Assembly (NCBI GenBank): GCA_947450675.1
Contig: CANFWI010000007.1
Coordinates: 1 to 64,000 of the forward strand
Source: Comamonadaceae bacterium
GTDB taxonomy: Bacteria; Pseudomonadota; Gammaproteobacteria; Burkholderiales; Burkholderiaceae_C
Direction: 5' to 3'
DNA length: 64,000 nucleotides
Shown here: piece by piece, positions 9,720 to 19,139 of the stretch
Layout: each line of letters opens with the position of its first letter
Numbering within the stretch: position 1 is the stretch's first letter
Notes under the pieces: model-generated
What the model was told of the DNA's origin: nothing
Seen by the model: only the letters and a program-made list of their open reading frames with translations
Database searches by the model: none
Made by a program: the position numbers and the translations under genes

Positions 9720-9766
9720 CTAGAGTTAAAGATTCTTTGAATTCTGCGCACGCGCCACCCGCTGTC

Positions 9767-11821
9767 TTATTTTTTGAACAGCACCTTGCGCACGGTGTTG
9801 GCGACGTTTTCGGGGGTGAAGCCGAAGTGTTTGAACAGCACCGGCGCCGGTGCTGACTCGCCGTACGTGTCGATGCCGACCACAGCCGCGCAGCCGTACT
9901 TCCACCAGCCGTCGGTCACGCCCATCTCAACAGCGATGCGCGGAATGCCTTCGGGCAAGACGTCTGATTTGTAGGCGGCTTTTTGCTTGTCAAAGGTCGT
10001 CGTGCTGGGCATCGACACCACACGCACCGCGATCTTGAATTCTTTGGCCAGCAGCTCTTGCGCCTTCAGGGCCAACTGCACTTCAGAACCGGTGGCGATG
10101 ATGATGGCCTGGGCTTTTTTCTTCAAGCCAACTTCTTCGGGTTCAGCCAGCACGTAAGCGCCTTTGCTGATCTGACCGACGTCGTCCTTCGGTGCGTAAG
10201 GCAGGTTTTGGCGGCTCAACAACAAGGCGGTTGGCTTGTTTTTGTTTTGCAAAGCCACGGCCCAAGCCACGGCTGTTTCAGCCGTGTCACCCGGACGCCA
10301 GACGTCGAGGTTGGGGATCAAACGCAAGCTGGCGGCGTGCTCGATGGACTGGTGCGTTGGGCCGTCTTCACCCAAGCCAATCGAGTCGTGCGTGAAGACA
10401 TGCACCACGCGCAGTTTCATCAGCGCAGCCATGCGAATCGCGTTGCGGCTGTAGTCGCTGAAGGTCAGGAAGGTGCCGCCGTAAGGGATGTAGCCGCCGT
10501 GCAACGCGATGCCGTTCATGATCGCGGCCATGCCGAATTCGCGCACGCCGTAGTTGATGTGGCGGCCGCCGATTTTCTGGCCGTCAGCGGTGTCGGTCAG
10601 CACCACGGCGCCCTGGGCGTCAAAGCGCAAATTCGGTGTGCTCTTGGTGTTGGTGAGGTTGGAACCGGTCAGGTCGGCAGAGCCGCCGAGCAACTCCGGC
10701 AGACCTGCGGTGAAGGCTTCGAGCGCCAGCTGCGAGGCCTTGCGGGACGCCACAGTTTCGGCTTTGGTGTGAGCGCCAACGACGGTGTCCACCGCCAGTT
10801 GCGAGAACGATTTGGACAACTCGCCTTTCATGCGGCGGGTGAGCTCGTCGGCCAAGGCCGGGAAGGCCGTTTTGTAGGCCGCGAACTTCACGTCCCATGC
10901 GCTTTCAGTGGCTTGGCCTGCGGCCTTGGCATCCCAAGCTGCATAGACTTCTGGCGGCATTTCGAACGGGGCATGCGGCCAGTTGAGGACTTCGCGCGTG
11001 AGCTTGATTTCTTCAGCGCCCAGCGGCTCGCCGTGGGCTTTAGCGGTGTTGGCGCGGTTCGGTGAGCCTTTGCCAATGTGGGTTTTGCAGATGATCAAGG
11101 TTGGCTTGTCGCTGCCGTCTTTGGCCTTGGCAATCGCCTTGGCAACCACCTCTGCATCGTGGCCATCCATCGGGCCGATGACGTTCCAGCCGTAAGCGCC
11201 AAAACGCTGGGCGGTGTTGTCGATGAACCAAGGCGCGACCTGGCCATCAATCGAGATGCCGTTGTCGTCGTACAGCGCGATCAGTTTGCTCAGCTTCCAA
11301 GCGCCGGCGAGGGCAGCAGCTTCGTGGCTGATGCCTTCCATCAGGCAGCCGTCGCCCATGAAAACATAGGTGTGGTGGCTGACCACTTCGTGGCCTGGGC
11401 GGTTGAATTCTTGGGCCAACAGCTTTTCTGCCAACGCCATGCCGACCGCGTTGGTCACGCCTTGGCCGAGTGGGCCGGTGGTGGTTTCAATGCCGGGTGT
11501 GTAGCCGACTTCCGGGTGACCCGGTGTCTTGCTGTGCAGTTGGCGGAAATTTTTCAACTCTTTCATCGGCAGCGCATAACCCGTCAGATGCAGCAGCGCG
11601 TAAATCAACATCGAGCCGTGGCCGTTGGACAGCACGAAACGGTCGCGGTCAAACCAATGCGGATTTTGCGGGCTGTGCTTCAGATGGCGGGCCCACAGCG
11701 CAACCGCCATGTCGGCCATGCCCATGGGGGCGCCGGGGTGGCCGGAGTTGGCTTGTTGCACGGCGTCCATGGCCAGAGCACGGATGGCGTTGGCCATGAG
11801 AGGGGAGTTGTTGTCAGCCAT
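9767..11821 (-). CDS. tkt: Transketolase
   Basis: A 684-residue thiamine-diphosphate enzyme of the non-oxidative pentose phosphate pathway that transfers two-carbon ketol units between sugar phosphates. The N-terminal [11 protein letters not shown] segment, the ThDP motif beginning [10 protein letters not shown] and closing DDNGISIDG, and the central [19 protein letters not shown] motif are all intact. ATG 11821 is preceded by a weak purine tract. Transcription is probably shared with gap. The divergent gap to murU (198 bases, 11822-12019) should hold both promoters; I see no clear -35/-10 pair there. Confidence 0.97.
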   Translation of the reverse strand: MADNNSPLMANAIRALAMDAVQQANSGHPGAPMGMADMAVALWARHLKHSPQNPHWFDRDRFVLSNGHGSMLIYALLHLTGYALPMKELKNFRQLHSKTPGHPEVGYTPGIETTTGPLGQGVTNAVGMALAEKLLAQEFNRPGHEVVSHHTYVFMGDGCLMEGISHEAAALAGAWKLSKLIALYDDNGISIDGQVAPWFIDNTAQRFGAYGWNVIGPMDGHDAEVVAKAIAKAKDGSDKPTLIICKTHIGKGSPNRANTAKAHGEPLGAEEIKLTREVLNWPHAPFEMPPEVYAAWDAKAAGQATESAWDVKFAAYKTAFPALADELTRRMKGELSKSFSQLAVDTVVGAHTKAETVASRKASQLALEAFTAGLPELLGGSADLTGSNLTNTKSTPNLRFDAQGAVVLTDTADGQKIGGRHINYGVREFGMAAIMNGIALHGGYIPYGGTFLTFSDYSRNAIRMAALMKLRVVHVFTHDSIGLGEDGPTHQSIEHAASLRLIPNLDVWRPGDTAETAVAWAVALQNKNKPTALLLSRQNLPYAPKDDVGQISKGAYVLAEPEEVGLKKKAQAIIIATGSEVQLALKAQELLAKEFKIAVRVVSMPSTTTFDKQKAAYKSDVLPEGIPRIAVEMGVTDGWWKYGCAAVVGIDTYGESAPAPVLFKHFGFTPENVANTVRKVLFKK

Positions 11822-12019
11822 TTGCGGAGAGTCCAGAGTGAAGTTCGCGGGAATGAAAGGTGAGATTGCAGTGGCGCAACAGGGGTCTTTGGGGAGACTT
11901 TCAACCGAGTCTGCGCTCTACAAAACCAGTCATTTTACAGGGGTGGCGTGGCGCACCATTTGCCGGGCCAGAGCCTGCGTCAGCCGTGCCGTGAATCGTC
12001 AGCGCGATAATCCGCCTCC

Positions 12020-12736
12020 ATGAGCACTGCCCCCATCCAACACGCACTGATACTCGCCGCAGGTCGCGGCGAACGCATGCGCCCGCTGACCGACGCCTGC
12101 CCCAAGCCCCTGCTCGAGGTGCAAGGCAAACCCTTGATCGTCTGGCATCTTGAAAAGCTGGCGCGCGCCGGCGTCAAGCACGTCGTCATCAACACCGCTT
12201 GGCTGGAAGAGCAATTCCCCGCATTGCTCGGCGACGGCAGCACTTGGGGTTTGTCGATTCGCTACTCACATGAGGGCGCGCAATTTGGCGGCGCACTTGA
12301 AACGGGCGGCGGCATGGCGACCGCCTTGCCACTGCTGGACTTGCCAGACAACACACCGTTTTGGGTTTTGGCCGGCGACGTTTACATGCCGGACTTTCAT
12401 TTCCCGATGGCAGACGGCGTGCGCTTTGCGGCGTCCAAAGCGTTGGCGCATATTTACCTGGTGCCTAACCCGGCGCACAACCCGAGCGGTGACTTTGGTT
12501 TGTCGCCCGGCGGCATGGCCCTCAACAAAGCCCCTGAGCAGTTCACTTACAGCACGGTCGGTTTGTACCGGGCGGCGCTGTTGGCCGGCACGCCAGTAGG
12601 TCATAAAGCCGCACTGGCACCATTGCTTCGCACTGCCATGCAGAGCGGGCGCGTCAGCGCGGCGCTATATTCAGGCGCATGGACTGACGTGGGAACACCC
12701 GAACGGCTGGCCGCCCTGAATGCGCTGCCGGTCTGA
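12020..12736 (+). CDS. murU: Nucleotidyltransferase, probable MurNAc-1-phosphate uridylyltransferase
   Basis: A 238-residue sugar-1-phosphate nucleotidyltransferase. The signature is clear: LILAAGRGERMRPLTDACPK at the N-terminus, then the metal-binding LAGDVYMPDF. The size and sequence style match MurU, which makes UDP-MurNAc in the recycling route that bypasses fosfomycin-sensitive synthesis. Its partner kinase AmgK normally sits next to it. Here an AmgK-like gene is 30 kb away (42431), next to lptD, while murU is followed by pepP, as in many Burkholderiales. The MurU assignment is from family resemblance and has not been separated from glucose-1-phosphate nucleotidyltransferases by residue-level tests. 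Confidence 0.8.
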   Translation: MSTAPIQHALILAAGRGERMRPLTDACPKPLLEVQGKPLIVWHLEKLARAGVKHVVINTAWLEEQFPALLGDGSTWGLSIRYSHEGAQFGGALETGGGMATALPLLDLPDNTPFWVLAGDVYMPDFHFPMADGVRFAASKALAHIYLVPNPAHNPSGDFGLSPGGMALNKAPEQFTYSTVGLYRAALLAGTPVGHKAALAPLLRTAMQSGRVSAALYSGAWTDVGTPERLAALNALPV

Positions 12737-12784
12737 CGCGTTGGTCCCTCGTTGACCGGTAAAACTCGCAACAGGAAAAGCCCC

Positions 12785-14176
12785 GTGATCAACTCCCGCA
12801 TTTATGAAAAACGCCGCGCCGTTGTGGCGCGCGCTCTGAAAGCCGCAGGCGGCGGCATCGCCCTGCTGCCGACTGCACCTGAAGTCGCACGCAACCGCGA
12901 CAGCGACTTTCCGTACCGCCACGACAGCTACTTTTATTACCTCACCGGCTTCACCGAGCCCGGTGCATGGCTGACGATTGAAGCGTCTGGCAAGAGCACG
13001 CTGTTTTGCCGTCCGAAAGACTTGGAACGCGAGATCTGGGACGGCATTCGCCTCGGCCCCAAAGCCGCACCGGCGGCGCTCGGCGTCGACCAAGCTTTCA
13101 GCGTTGAGACCATCGACAAAACCATGCCGCTGCTGCTGGCGAACCAGCGCGCCGTGTGGTTTCCGTTTGCCACGCACAAGGGCCTGGAAACACAAGTCGA
13201 CGGCTGGCTGAACCAGGTCCGGGCCAAAGTGCGTCTGGGCGCTGAATGCCCGGGCAGCCAACACGATTTGTGCAAAGTGCTGGACGAGATGCGGCTTGTC
13301 AAAGACAAGCATGAGATCGACATCCTGCGCCGCGCTGGACAGATTTCGGCAGGCGCCCATGTGCGCGCCATGCAAACCTCGGCAGAGATGCTGCGCAGCG
13401 GTTTCAAAGGTGGGCCGCGTGAATACCACTTGGAAGCCGAACTGCTGCACGAGTTCCGCCGTCACGGCTCGGAATTCCCGGCCTACACCAGCATCGTCGC
13501 GGCCGGTGCCAATGCCTGCGTGCTGCATTACCGCGCTGGCGACGCTGAACTTAAATCTGGTGATCTCTGCCTGATTGACGCCGGCTGCGAGCTAGGCGGC
13601 TACGCCAGCGACATCACCCGCACCTTTCCGGCCAACGGCCAATTCACCCCCGCCCAGCGCACGCTGTATGACATCGTGCTGGCCGCGCAGTACGCCGCGG
13701 TGGCGGTGACCCAACCCGGCAAGCGCTTCACCGACCCGCATGACGCAGCGACGCGCGTGCTGATCGAAGGCATGTTAGATACCGGCTTGTTACCGAAGGC
13801 CAAGCACGGCAAAGTGGACGACGTGCTGGCCTCCGGCGCCTACCGGCAGTTCTACATGCACCGCACCAGCCACTGGATGGGCATGGACGTGCACGACTGC
13901 GGTGACTACACCGAGCCCACGGGCAAGGCCACGCGGCAGACCGACGCGCTCGGCCAAGCCGTGCTGCGCAAACCGTCTCGCATCTTGCAGCCCGGCATGG
14001 TTTTAACCATTGAACCCGGCCTGTACGTGCGCCCCGCCAGAGGCGTGCCTAAAGAGTTCTGGAACATCGGCATTCGGATTGAAGACGATGCGCTGGTGAC
14101 CGCCAAAGGCTGCGAGCTGCTGACCCGCGGCGTGCCGGTGGATGCAGATGAGATTGAGGCCTTGATGCGGGGCTGA
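12785..14176 (+). CDS. pepP: Xaa-Pro aminopeptidase (aminopeptidase P)
   Basis: A dinuclear-metal M24B peptidase that removes an N-terminal residue preceding proline. The 463-residue protein has the N-terminal creatinase-like domain (RDSDFPYRHDSYFYYLTGF) and the C-terminal pita-bread fold. The metal ligands are visible as the two Asp in DAGCELGGYASDITRTFP, the His in HWMGMDVHD, and the Glu residues in TIEPGLYV and IRIEDDALVT. GTG 12785 is chosen because AGGAAAAG lies just upstream and the length fits; an in-frame TTG at 12752 would add an unconserved basic stretch. It closes the murU-pepP unit, which abuts the catabolic island. Confidence 0.95.
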   Translation: MINSRIYEKRRAVVARALKAAGGGIALLPTAPEVARNRDSDFPYRHDSYFYYLTGFTEPGAWLTIEASGKSTLFCRPKDLEREIWDGIRLGPKAAPAALGVDQAFSVETIDKTMPLLLANQRAVWFPFATHKGLETQVDGWLNQVRAKVRLGAECPGSQHDLCKVLDEMRLVKDKHEIDILRRAGQISAGAHVRAMQTSAEMLRSGFKGGPREYHLEAELLHEFRRHGSEFPAYTSIVAAGANACVLHYRAGDAELKSGDLCLIDAGCELGGYASDITRTFPANGQFTPAQRTLYDIVLAAQYAAVAVTQPGKRFTDPHDAATRVLIEGMLDTGLLPKAKHGKVDDVLASGAYRQFYMHRTSHWMGMDVHDCGDYTEPTGKATRQTDALGQAVLRKPSRILQPGMVLTIEPGLYVRPARGVPKEFWNIGIRIEDDALVTAKGCELLTRGVPVDADEIEALMRG

Positions 14177-14186
14177 GGCCGCCCGC

Positions 14187-15164
14187 TCAGTTGTTCGTCA
14201 AGCCCAGCGACTTGATGACCGGTGCGAGTTGTTTTTCGTCGTTCTTGACATACGCCGCGAACTCATCCGGCCCCATCACTGTCGGCTCAGCGCCAAGCGA
14301 TGCCAGCAAGGCCAAGGACTTGGGGCTGTTCATGACCTTGGCCATGGCCTTGTCAAGGCGGTTGATGATGGGCTTCGGTGTGCCCGCCGGCGCAACGATG
14401 CCGTTCCAGGACTCTGACACGTAGCCTGGCAAACCAGCCTCAGCCACGGTCGGAACCTCCGGAAAGATGCTGGACCGGCGGCTGCTGCCGATCGCCAAGG
14501 GACGCAACTTACCCGCCTTCACGTGCTGGATTTGCGGCGTGATGTTGACGAATGACACTTCGACCTGACCACTCAACACGCCCAACACAGCGGGTGCCGC
14601 GCCAGCGTAGGGCACATGCGTCAGCTTGACGCCAGTCATGCGGCTGAACAATTCGCCGCCCAGATGCGGGCCGGTGCCAGCCCCGGCGGAAGCATAGTTG
14701 AGTTTGCCGGGGTTCTTGCTGGCGAAGGCGATCAATTCAGCGACGCTGTTGACCGGGACCGAGGGGTGCACGGTGATCAGATTCGGCACCGTGGCGAACA
14801 TGCCGACCATGGCAAAGTCTTTGTGTGCGTCGTAGGGCATGGCCGGATTGATGGTGGGCTGGACCACCAACGGAGCGACTGTCGCCAGCAAGAGCGTGTA
14901 GCCGTCAGGCGCTGCCTTGGCGACCAGATTGGCACCGATCAACGTTCCGGCGCCGGGTTTGTTCTCAACGATCACGCGTTGTCCCAACTCCGTCGTCAGC
15001 CCGTCGGCGAGCATGCGCACGATGGTGTCCGACGGCCCGCCTGCCGCGTACGGATTGATGATGCGGATCACTTTGTCGGGCCAGGTTTGCGCTTGCGAGA
15101 ACAGGCTCGCCAAGCTCAAACCAAGCAGGGCCAAGATGCGTTTTTGTGTCATTTTTGGAGTCAT
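14187..15164 (-). CDS. Bug/TctC-family tripartite tricarboxylate receptor (copy 1)
   Basis: A periplasmic solute-binding protein of the Bug family, which typically binds small carboxylates. There are 325 residues with a Sec signal (ILALLGLSLASLFSQA) and family motifs WPDKVIRIINPYAAGGPSD, ENKPGAGTLIGA and THVPYAG. ATG 15164 is picked because GAAGGA stands eight bases upstream; it lies four bases after the flavin reductase stop, so the two are co-transcribed. A more upstream in-frame start at 15260 would sit inside that gene. No TctA/TctB permease genes are nearby, so it would have to work with a distant permease or serve as a sensor. The ligand is unknown. Confidence 0.9.
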   Translation of the reverse strand: MTPKMTQKRILALLGLSLASLFSQAQTWPDKVIRIINPYAAGGPSDTIVRMLADGLTTELGQRVIVENKPGAGTLIGANLVAKAAPDGYTLLLATVAPLVVQPTINPAMPYDAHKDFAMVGMFATVPNLITVHPSVPVNSVAELIAFASKNPGKLNYASAGAGTGPHLGGELFSRMTGVKLTHVPYAGAAPAVLGVLSGQVEVSFVNITPQIQHVKAGKLRPLAIGSSRRSSIFPEVPTVAEAGLPGYVSESWNGIVAPAGTPKPIINRLDKAMAKVMNSPKSLALLASLGAEPTVMGPDEFAAYVKNDEKQLAPVIKSLGLTNN

Positions 15165-15168
15165 GGGA

Positions 15169-15837
15169 TCAATCCTTCTTGGGGATGGGCGCGTTGGCTT
15201 GATGAATCCAGCCTTCGCCGCCGGGCGGGCGCTGCAGCATGGGTCGGTTGAAGATCTCACCGAGTGCCGAGTAGAACGGTCCGCCCAAGCGGGCGATCGG
15301 ATTCAGCGCGACCGAATCCACCCGCTGTCCGTCATACACATCCGTGGACAAATGAAAGGCCACCACTTCACCGATGTACAGCGTGTTGCGACCCTTGCCG
15401 AGCACGATGAACTGGTCGAGCTTGCACTCCATCTGTATGGGGGAGGCGGCGATACGCGGCGGCCTGACGCGCGTGCTGGGGAGCAACTCGATGTTCAGCG
15501 CATCGGTTTCGCTGACGTCAGGCGGATATTCGGACGCGCTGGCGTGCATCGCCGCCATCGTCGAAACATCAGCCACGTTGACCACAAACTCCCGCGATTC
15601 GCGGATGTTGCGTGCCGTGTCTTTGAGCACATCACCCTTCGACGTGATGTTCACCGCCAACATAGGCGGGTCGGTGGCCACGTAGTTGTAAGAGCTGAAC
15701 GGCGCTGCGTTGACGCGACCTTCTGCATCAACGGTGGTGATCCAAGCGATCGGTCTGGGAACAACACAACCGACGAGCAGCCGGTAGGCCTCGGCAGTGT
15801 CCAAACCAAGAGCGTCAACAAATGCGAATTTTTTCAT
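15169..15837 (-). CDS. Flavin reductase-like (DIM6/NTAB) domain protein
   Basis: A 222-residue FMN-binding split-barrel protein. The conserved opening is VGCVVPRPIAWITTVDAEGR, then NAAPFSSYNYVATDPPML and the DTARNIRESREFVVNV segment, as in NAD(P)H:flavin oxidoreductases that feed two-component monooxygenases. No oxygenase partner is present in the window, so the protein may act alone or with a partner elsewhere. It leads a two-gene unit with Bug copy 1 and is divergent from a LysR-type regulator across 146 bases, the classical arrangement for LysR control. Confidence 0.87.
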   Translation of the reverse strand: MKKFAFVDALGLDTAEAYRLLVGCVVPRPIAWITTVDAEGRVNAAPFSSYNYVATDPPMLAVNITSKGDVLKDTARNIRESREFVVNVADVSTMAAMHASASEYPPDVSETDALNIELLPSTRVRPPRIAASPIQMECKLDQFIVLGKGRNTLYIGEVVAFHLSTDVYDGQRVDSVALNPIARLGGPFYSALGEIFNRPMLQRPPGGEGWIHQANAPIPKKD

Positions 15838-15983
15838 GGTGCCCCATCAATAGCGGCTGATCCTAAGGCAATCGACGGCGCGTGGCCAGACAAAGCAGAC
15901 CTGCGACTTTAGTCATACCGGAGCCCCGCACACCGGATAAGCCCTAGCCCCGCGGATGCTGCCGGGACTTTAAAATTCAGACA

Positions 15984-16952
15984 ATGGGCTCCAACAAAAC
16001 GACAACACTAGACATCAACCTCACCGCCGACTTGCAGAAGTGGCGCGTCTTCTTAGCCATCGCCGAACTCGGCAGCCTGACCCGTGCCGCGCTGTTTCTC
16101 GACAGCAACCAATCTTTGTTGAGTCGCCAGCTGAATGCCCTTGAGCGCGAATGCAAAAGCCGTCTGTTCATCCGCACTGGACGCGGTGTCGAAATGTCCG
16201 ACATCGGCAAGCGCCTATTTCCGCAGGTCAAGACCTTGCTCGAAGACGCCGAGCGGCTTGCACACGACATTCGAAGCGAGGTCCATGAGCCCGTCGGACG
16301 CGTGACCGTGGGCATGTTGCCGTCGATTGGGTCGACGATTGTTGGGCGCCTCTTTGTCTCGCTGCGTGAGCGCTACCCCCACATCCAACTGAAGATTCTG
16401 GAGGGCTCCAGCGGACAGGTGGATGAATGGCTGGCCAACGCACGCGTCGACATCGCCATCTTGTACCGTTACGGCACCGCGTCGATGCCGCAAGATCAGT
16501 CGCTGGCCATGGTTGAGAGCTACCTGATTGGCCACAAGGGCGACCGACTGACGGCGGCGCCTGAGATCGCCTTCAAAGAATTGCAAGGTCTGCCGTTCAT
16601 CCTGCCCAGCGCACCGAACGGACTGCGTACCGCACTTGACAGCATGGCGCGCCAAGAACACATCGCATTGAACCCGGTCATAGAGGCCGACTCACTGCCG
16701 CTGCAAAAATCACTGGTCGCTAGCGAGCACCTGTACACCGTCCTGCCCTTGCATGCGGTCTGGGCCGAGATCAATGCCGGCACCGTCCAAGCGTCACGCA
16801 TCGTCTCCCCCAGCTTGCAGCGTTCGGTCGCGATGGTCTTCAGCAAAAGCAAAGGGCCCGCCAAAGCCGTGTCCGCCGTCGCGCAACAGATTCAGCACAT
16901 TGTTGACGAGATGGCCCGCAACGGCATGTGGCGTTTGGGGCCGATGGTCTGA
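15984..16952 (+). CDS. LysR-family transcriptional regulator
   Basis: A 322-residue LTTR. Residues ~15-75 form the winged helix-turn-helix (WRVFLAIAELGSLTRAALFL...LSRQLNALERECKSRLFIRT), followed by a linker helix and a periplasmic-binding-like effector domain beginning GRVTVGMLPSIGST. It is divergent from the flavin reductase-Bug unit and upstream of Bug copy 2 on the same strand, so either or both are likely targets. The 146-base gap contains CCGG-N11-CCGG spaced elements around 15919-15938 that could be part of an operator; this is weak. The effector is unknown. Confidence 0.93.
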   Translation: MGSNKTTTLDINLTADLQKWRVFLAIAELGSLTRAALFLDSNQSLLSRQLNALERECKSRLFIRTGRGVEMSDIGKRLFPQVKTLLEDAERLAHDIRSEVHEPVGRVTVGMLPSIGSTIVGRLFVSLRERYPHIQLKILEGSSGQVDEWLANARVDIAILYRYGTASMPQDQSLAMVESYLIGHKGDRLTAAPEIAFKELQGLPFILPSAPNGLRTALDSMARQEHIALNPVIEADSLPLQKSLVASEHLYTVLPLHAVWAEINAGTVQASRIVSPSLQRSVAMVFSKSKGPAKAVSAVAQQIQHIVDEMARNGMWRLGPMV

Positions 16953-16967
16953 GTTCGCTGCGGGCAT

Positions 16968-16985
16968 AGCAGCTCTGCTGCTTTT
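16968..16985 (+). terminator. Small hairpin with T-run after LysR gene
   Basis: AGCAGC and GCTGCT flank a three-base loop and are followed by TTT, 15 bases after the LysR stop. The stem is only six pairs and the run of T is short, so this is a weak terminator candidate. Confidence 0.35.
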
Positions 16986-17069
16986 GAGCTGTCGTCAAAC
17001 GGTGCGCTGGCTATAGTGCATGGGCTCTCAAAGCCTTTGACTTGAAGAGCTTCACTCAGGAGTAAACAG

Positions 17070-18059
17070 ATGATGGACATGGCCTCACGGCGCATCTTGT
17101 TGAGAGCGGGCTTATCGGTTGGCGTGGCCAGCCTGCTCGGTACCGCCAACGCCGCCAGTTATCCCGACAAACCGATTCGCTTGGTGGTGCCCTTTCCTGC
17201 CGGCGGTGCCACCGACGTCATGGCGCGCAGCTTAGGCCAAAAACTGGCTGAGCGACTCGGCGTTGCGGTGGTGATCGATAACCGCGCCGGCGCTGGCGGT
17301 GGTATCGGCGCTGAAGCTGTCGCCAACGCCACAGCCGACGGTTACACGCTGCTGTTTGCCACCATGGGGTCGCTCACCATCAACCCGAATTTATACAAAA
17401 ATTTGCGTTATGACCCGGTCAAGAATTTTGAGCCGATCGGCCTCACACACAGCACCTCTAACCTGTTGGTGGTGAATCCCGCCATCAAAGCCAACTCGGT
17501 GGCTGAGTTGATTGCGCTGGCCAAAAAAGAGCCCGGCAGCTTGAGTTTTGCGTCGGCCGGCAACGGCACCACCAGCCACCTGTCGGGTGAGCTTTTCAAG
17601 AGCTTGGCCAAAGTCGATTTGATCCATGTTCCGTACAAGGGCAGCGCGCCAGCCATGGTCGACTTTTTGGGCGGCCGGATTTCCATGATGTTCGACACCG
17701 CCTCCAATTTTGTTGAGCACGTCAAAAGCGGCAAGCTGCGCGCCTTGGGGCTGACGGGCACCAAACGCTCACCGGCCATGCCGGGAGTTCCAACCATTTC
17801 AGAAACACCGGGGATGGAAGATTACGAAATGTCGCTTTGGCTGGGTCTGCTGGCGCCCGCTGGCACCGCCAAAGACGTCGTCGCGCTGCTGAATCGAGAA
17901 ATCAGCCTGGCCCTGAAAGCGCCCGATGTGGTTCGCCAAATGACCGATGCGGGCATCGACATCCGCCTCAGCTCGCCCTCAGAGTTTGCCAAGCTGATTC
18001 GCGACGACATCGTCAAATGGGGCTCGGTGATCAAACGCGCCGGCGTCAAAATGGATTGA
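17070..18059 (+). CDS. Bug/TctC-family receptor (copy 2)
   Basis: A 329-residue periplasmic binding protein. The signal region MMDMASRRILLRAGLSVG has a twin-Arg pair and ends in NAAS; the mature part opens YPDKPIRLVVPFPAGGATD and contains DNRAGAGGGIGAEA and VPYKGSAPAM. AGGAG lies eight bases before ATG 17070. It is transcribed away from the LysR gene and convergent with Bug copy 3. It is closest in style to copy 5 (32701-33672), sharing the FATMGS/FGTMGT and HLSGxLFxSLA segments, so these two may be duplicates; this is judged by eye. Confidence 0.9.
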   Translation: MMDMASRRILLRAGLSVGVASLLGTANAASYPDKPIRLVVPFPAGGATDVMARSLGQKLAERLGVAVVIDNRAGAGGGIGAEAVANATADGYTLLFATMGSLTINPNLYKNLRYDPVKNFEPIGLTHSTSNLLVVNPAIKANSVAELIALAKKEPGSLSFASAGNGTTSHLSGELFKSLAKVDLIHVPYKGSAPAMVDFLGGRISMMFDTASNFVEHVKSGKLRALGLTGTKRSPAMPGVPTISETPGMEDYEMSLWLGLLAPAGTAKDVVALLNREISLALKAPDVVRQMTDAGIDIRLSSPSEFAKLIRDDIVKWGSVIKRAGVKMD

Positions 18060-18092
18060 TGCGGCCACGCTGACGTCTCAGGTCATCGCCCA

Positions 18093-19094
18093 TCAATTCT
18101 CTAGGACGATATGGGCTTGCTTGGCGATGCTTCGCCAGACTTTCAGATCGGCTGTGACGAACTGTGCGAACTGATCGCCCAGAAGTACCGCAGGCTCAAA
18201 TCCTTTTGCCCTGAGACTTTCCAGAAAGCTCGGATCTGCCAGAACCAGCGCCATATTTTTCAACAGGGTCGAGGTGGCGTCTGAAGGTATGTTCGCTGGG
18301 GCCGCAATGCCCCACCAATTCACGACGATCAGCTTGGAGTGACCGAGTTCGGTGGTCGAAGGAACCTCCGGCATCAAAGCGCTGCGCTGTTTGTCAAGAA
18401 CGGCCAACACCTTGACCGAGCCATCCTTGACGAAGGGTTCGATGGTGGCCGGGCTGACAATCGACGCGTCAATGTGACCCGCGCGCAAATCATTCAAGAC
18501 CTGGGACATGCCCTTGTAAGGGATGATGTTGAGATCAATGCCAAGCTGCGACTGCATCATCGATGCACCCATGTAGTCGAGCGCGCCCACCCCTGATGAA
18601 CCGAGTCGCAGCCCACCTGGCTTGGATTTAGCTAACCGGACAAAGTCGGCGAGATTGGCAACGGGCAGTTGTGCATTGGCCACCAGCGCAAATGGGCTGC
18701 TGGCAATTCGCGCAAGGAACGTGAAGTCCCGTTCAACGGCGTAGCGCATTGTTTTTCGAATCGCTGGCAAGATGCCCATGCTGGCGCTGGCGCACAGCAG
18801 CAATGTCATGCCGTCTGGCTTGGCCTTCGCGACAAACTCCGCACCCAAAAGCGAGCCGGCGCCGGCCTTGTTTTCAACAATCCAGCTGCGGCCCGTGCGC
18901 CGCGCCAAAGCGTCGGCAAACATGCGCCCGATGAGGTCGTTGGACGCGCCTGGCGTGAAAGGCACGACCAAGCGGGTGACGCCATCCGTTTGCGCAAAAG
19001 CCGTTGGTATTCCCATGCTGAGGGCCCCTGTGGCGCATTTGAGCAAAGTCCGACGCTGCATCGTGATGCCTTGGATGGGTTGGTTCCATGTCAT
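18093..19094 (-). CDS. Bug/TctC-family receptor (copy 3)
   Basis: A 333-residue Bug-type binding protein. The start at ATG 19094 is supported by GAGGAG nine bases upstream; the N-terminus then carries QRRTLLK ahead of a hydrophobic stretch ending TAFAQ, a Tat-like signal. Mature motifs are RLVVPFTPGASND, ENKAGAGSLLGAEF and IPYKGMSQV. The PGAS variant in place of PAGG and generally lower similarity mark it as divergent from the other four copies. It follows the first alpha/beta-hydrolase gene on the same strand with a 45-base gap and is probably co-transcribed. Confidence 0.88.
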   Translation of the reverse strand: MTWNQPIQGITMQRRTLLKCATGALSMGIPTAFAQTDGVTRLVVPFTPGASNDLIGRMFADALARRTGRSWIVENKAGAGSLLGAEFVAKAKPDGMTLLLCASASMGILPAIRKTMRYAVERDFTFLARIASSPFALVANAQLPVANLADFVRLAKSKPGGLRLGSSGVGALDYMGASMMQSQLGIDLNIIPYKGMSQVLNDLRAGHIDASIVSPATIEPFVKDGSVKVLAVLDKQRSALMPEVPSTTELGHSKLIVVNWWGIAAPANIPSDATSTLLKNMALVLADPSFLESLRAKGFEPAVLLGDQFAQFVTADLKVWRSIAKQAHIVLEN

Positions 19095-19139
19095 TTCAAG
19101 TGTCTCCTCATTGATCAGGTTCAGCCTAGCCATGCGTAC

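Noticed and set aside
9983-11065. 360-codon open frame on the plus strand opposite tkt
   Set aside because: Shadow of transketolase; no ribosome site and no homologous motifs.
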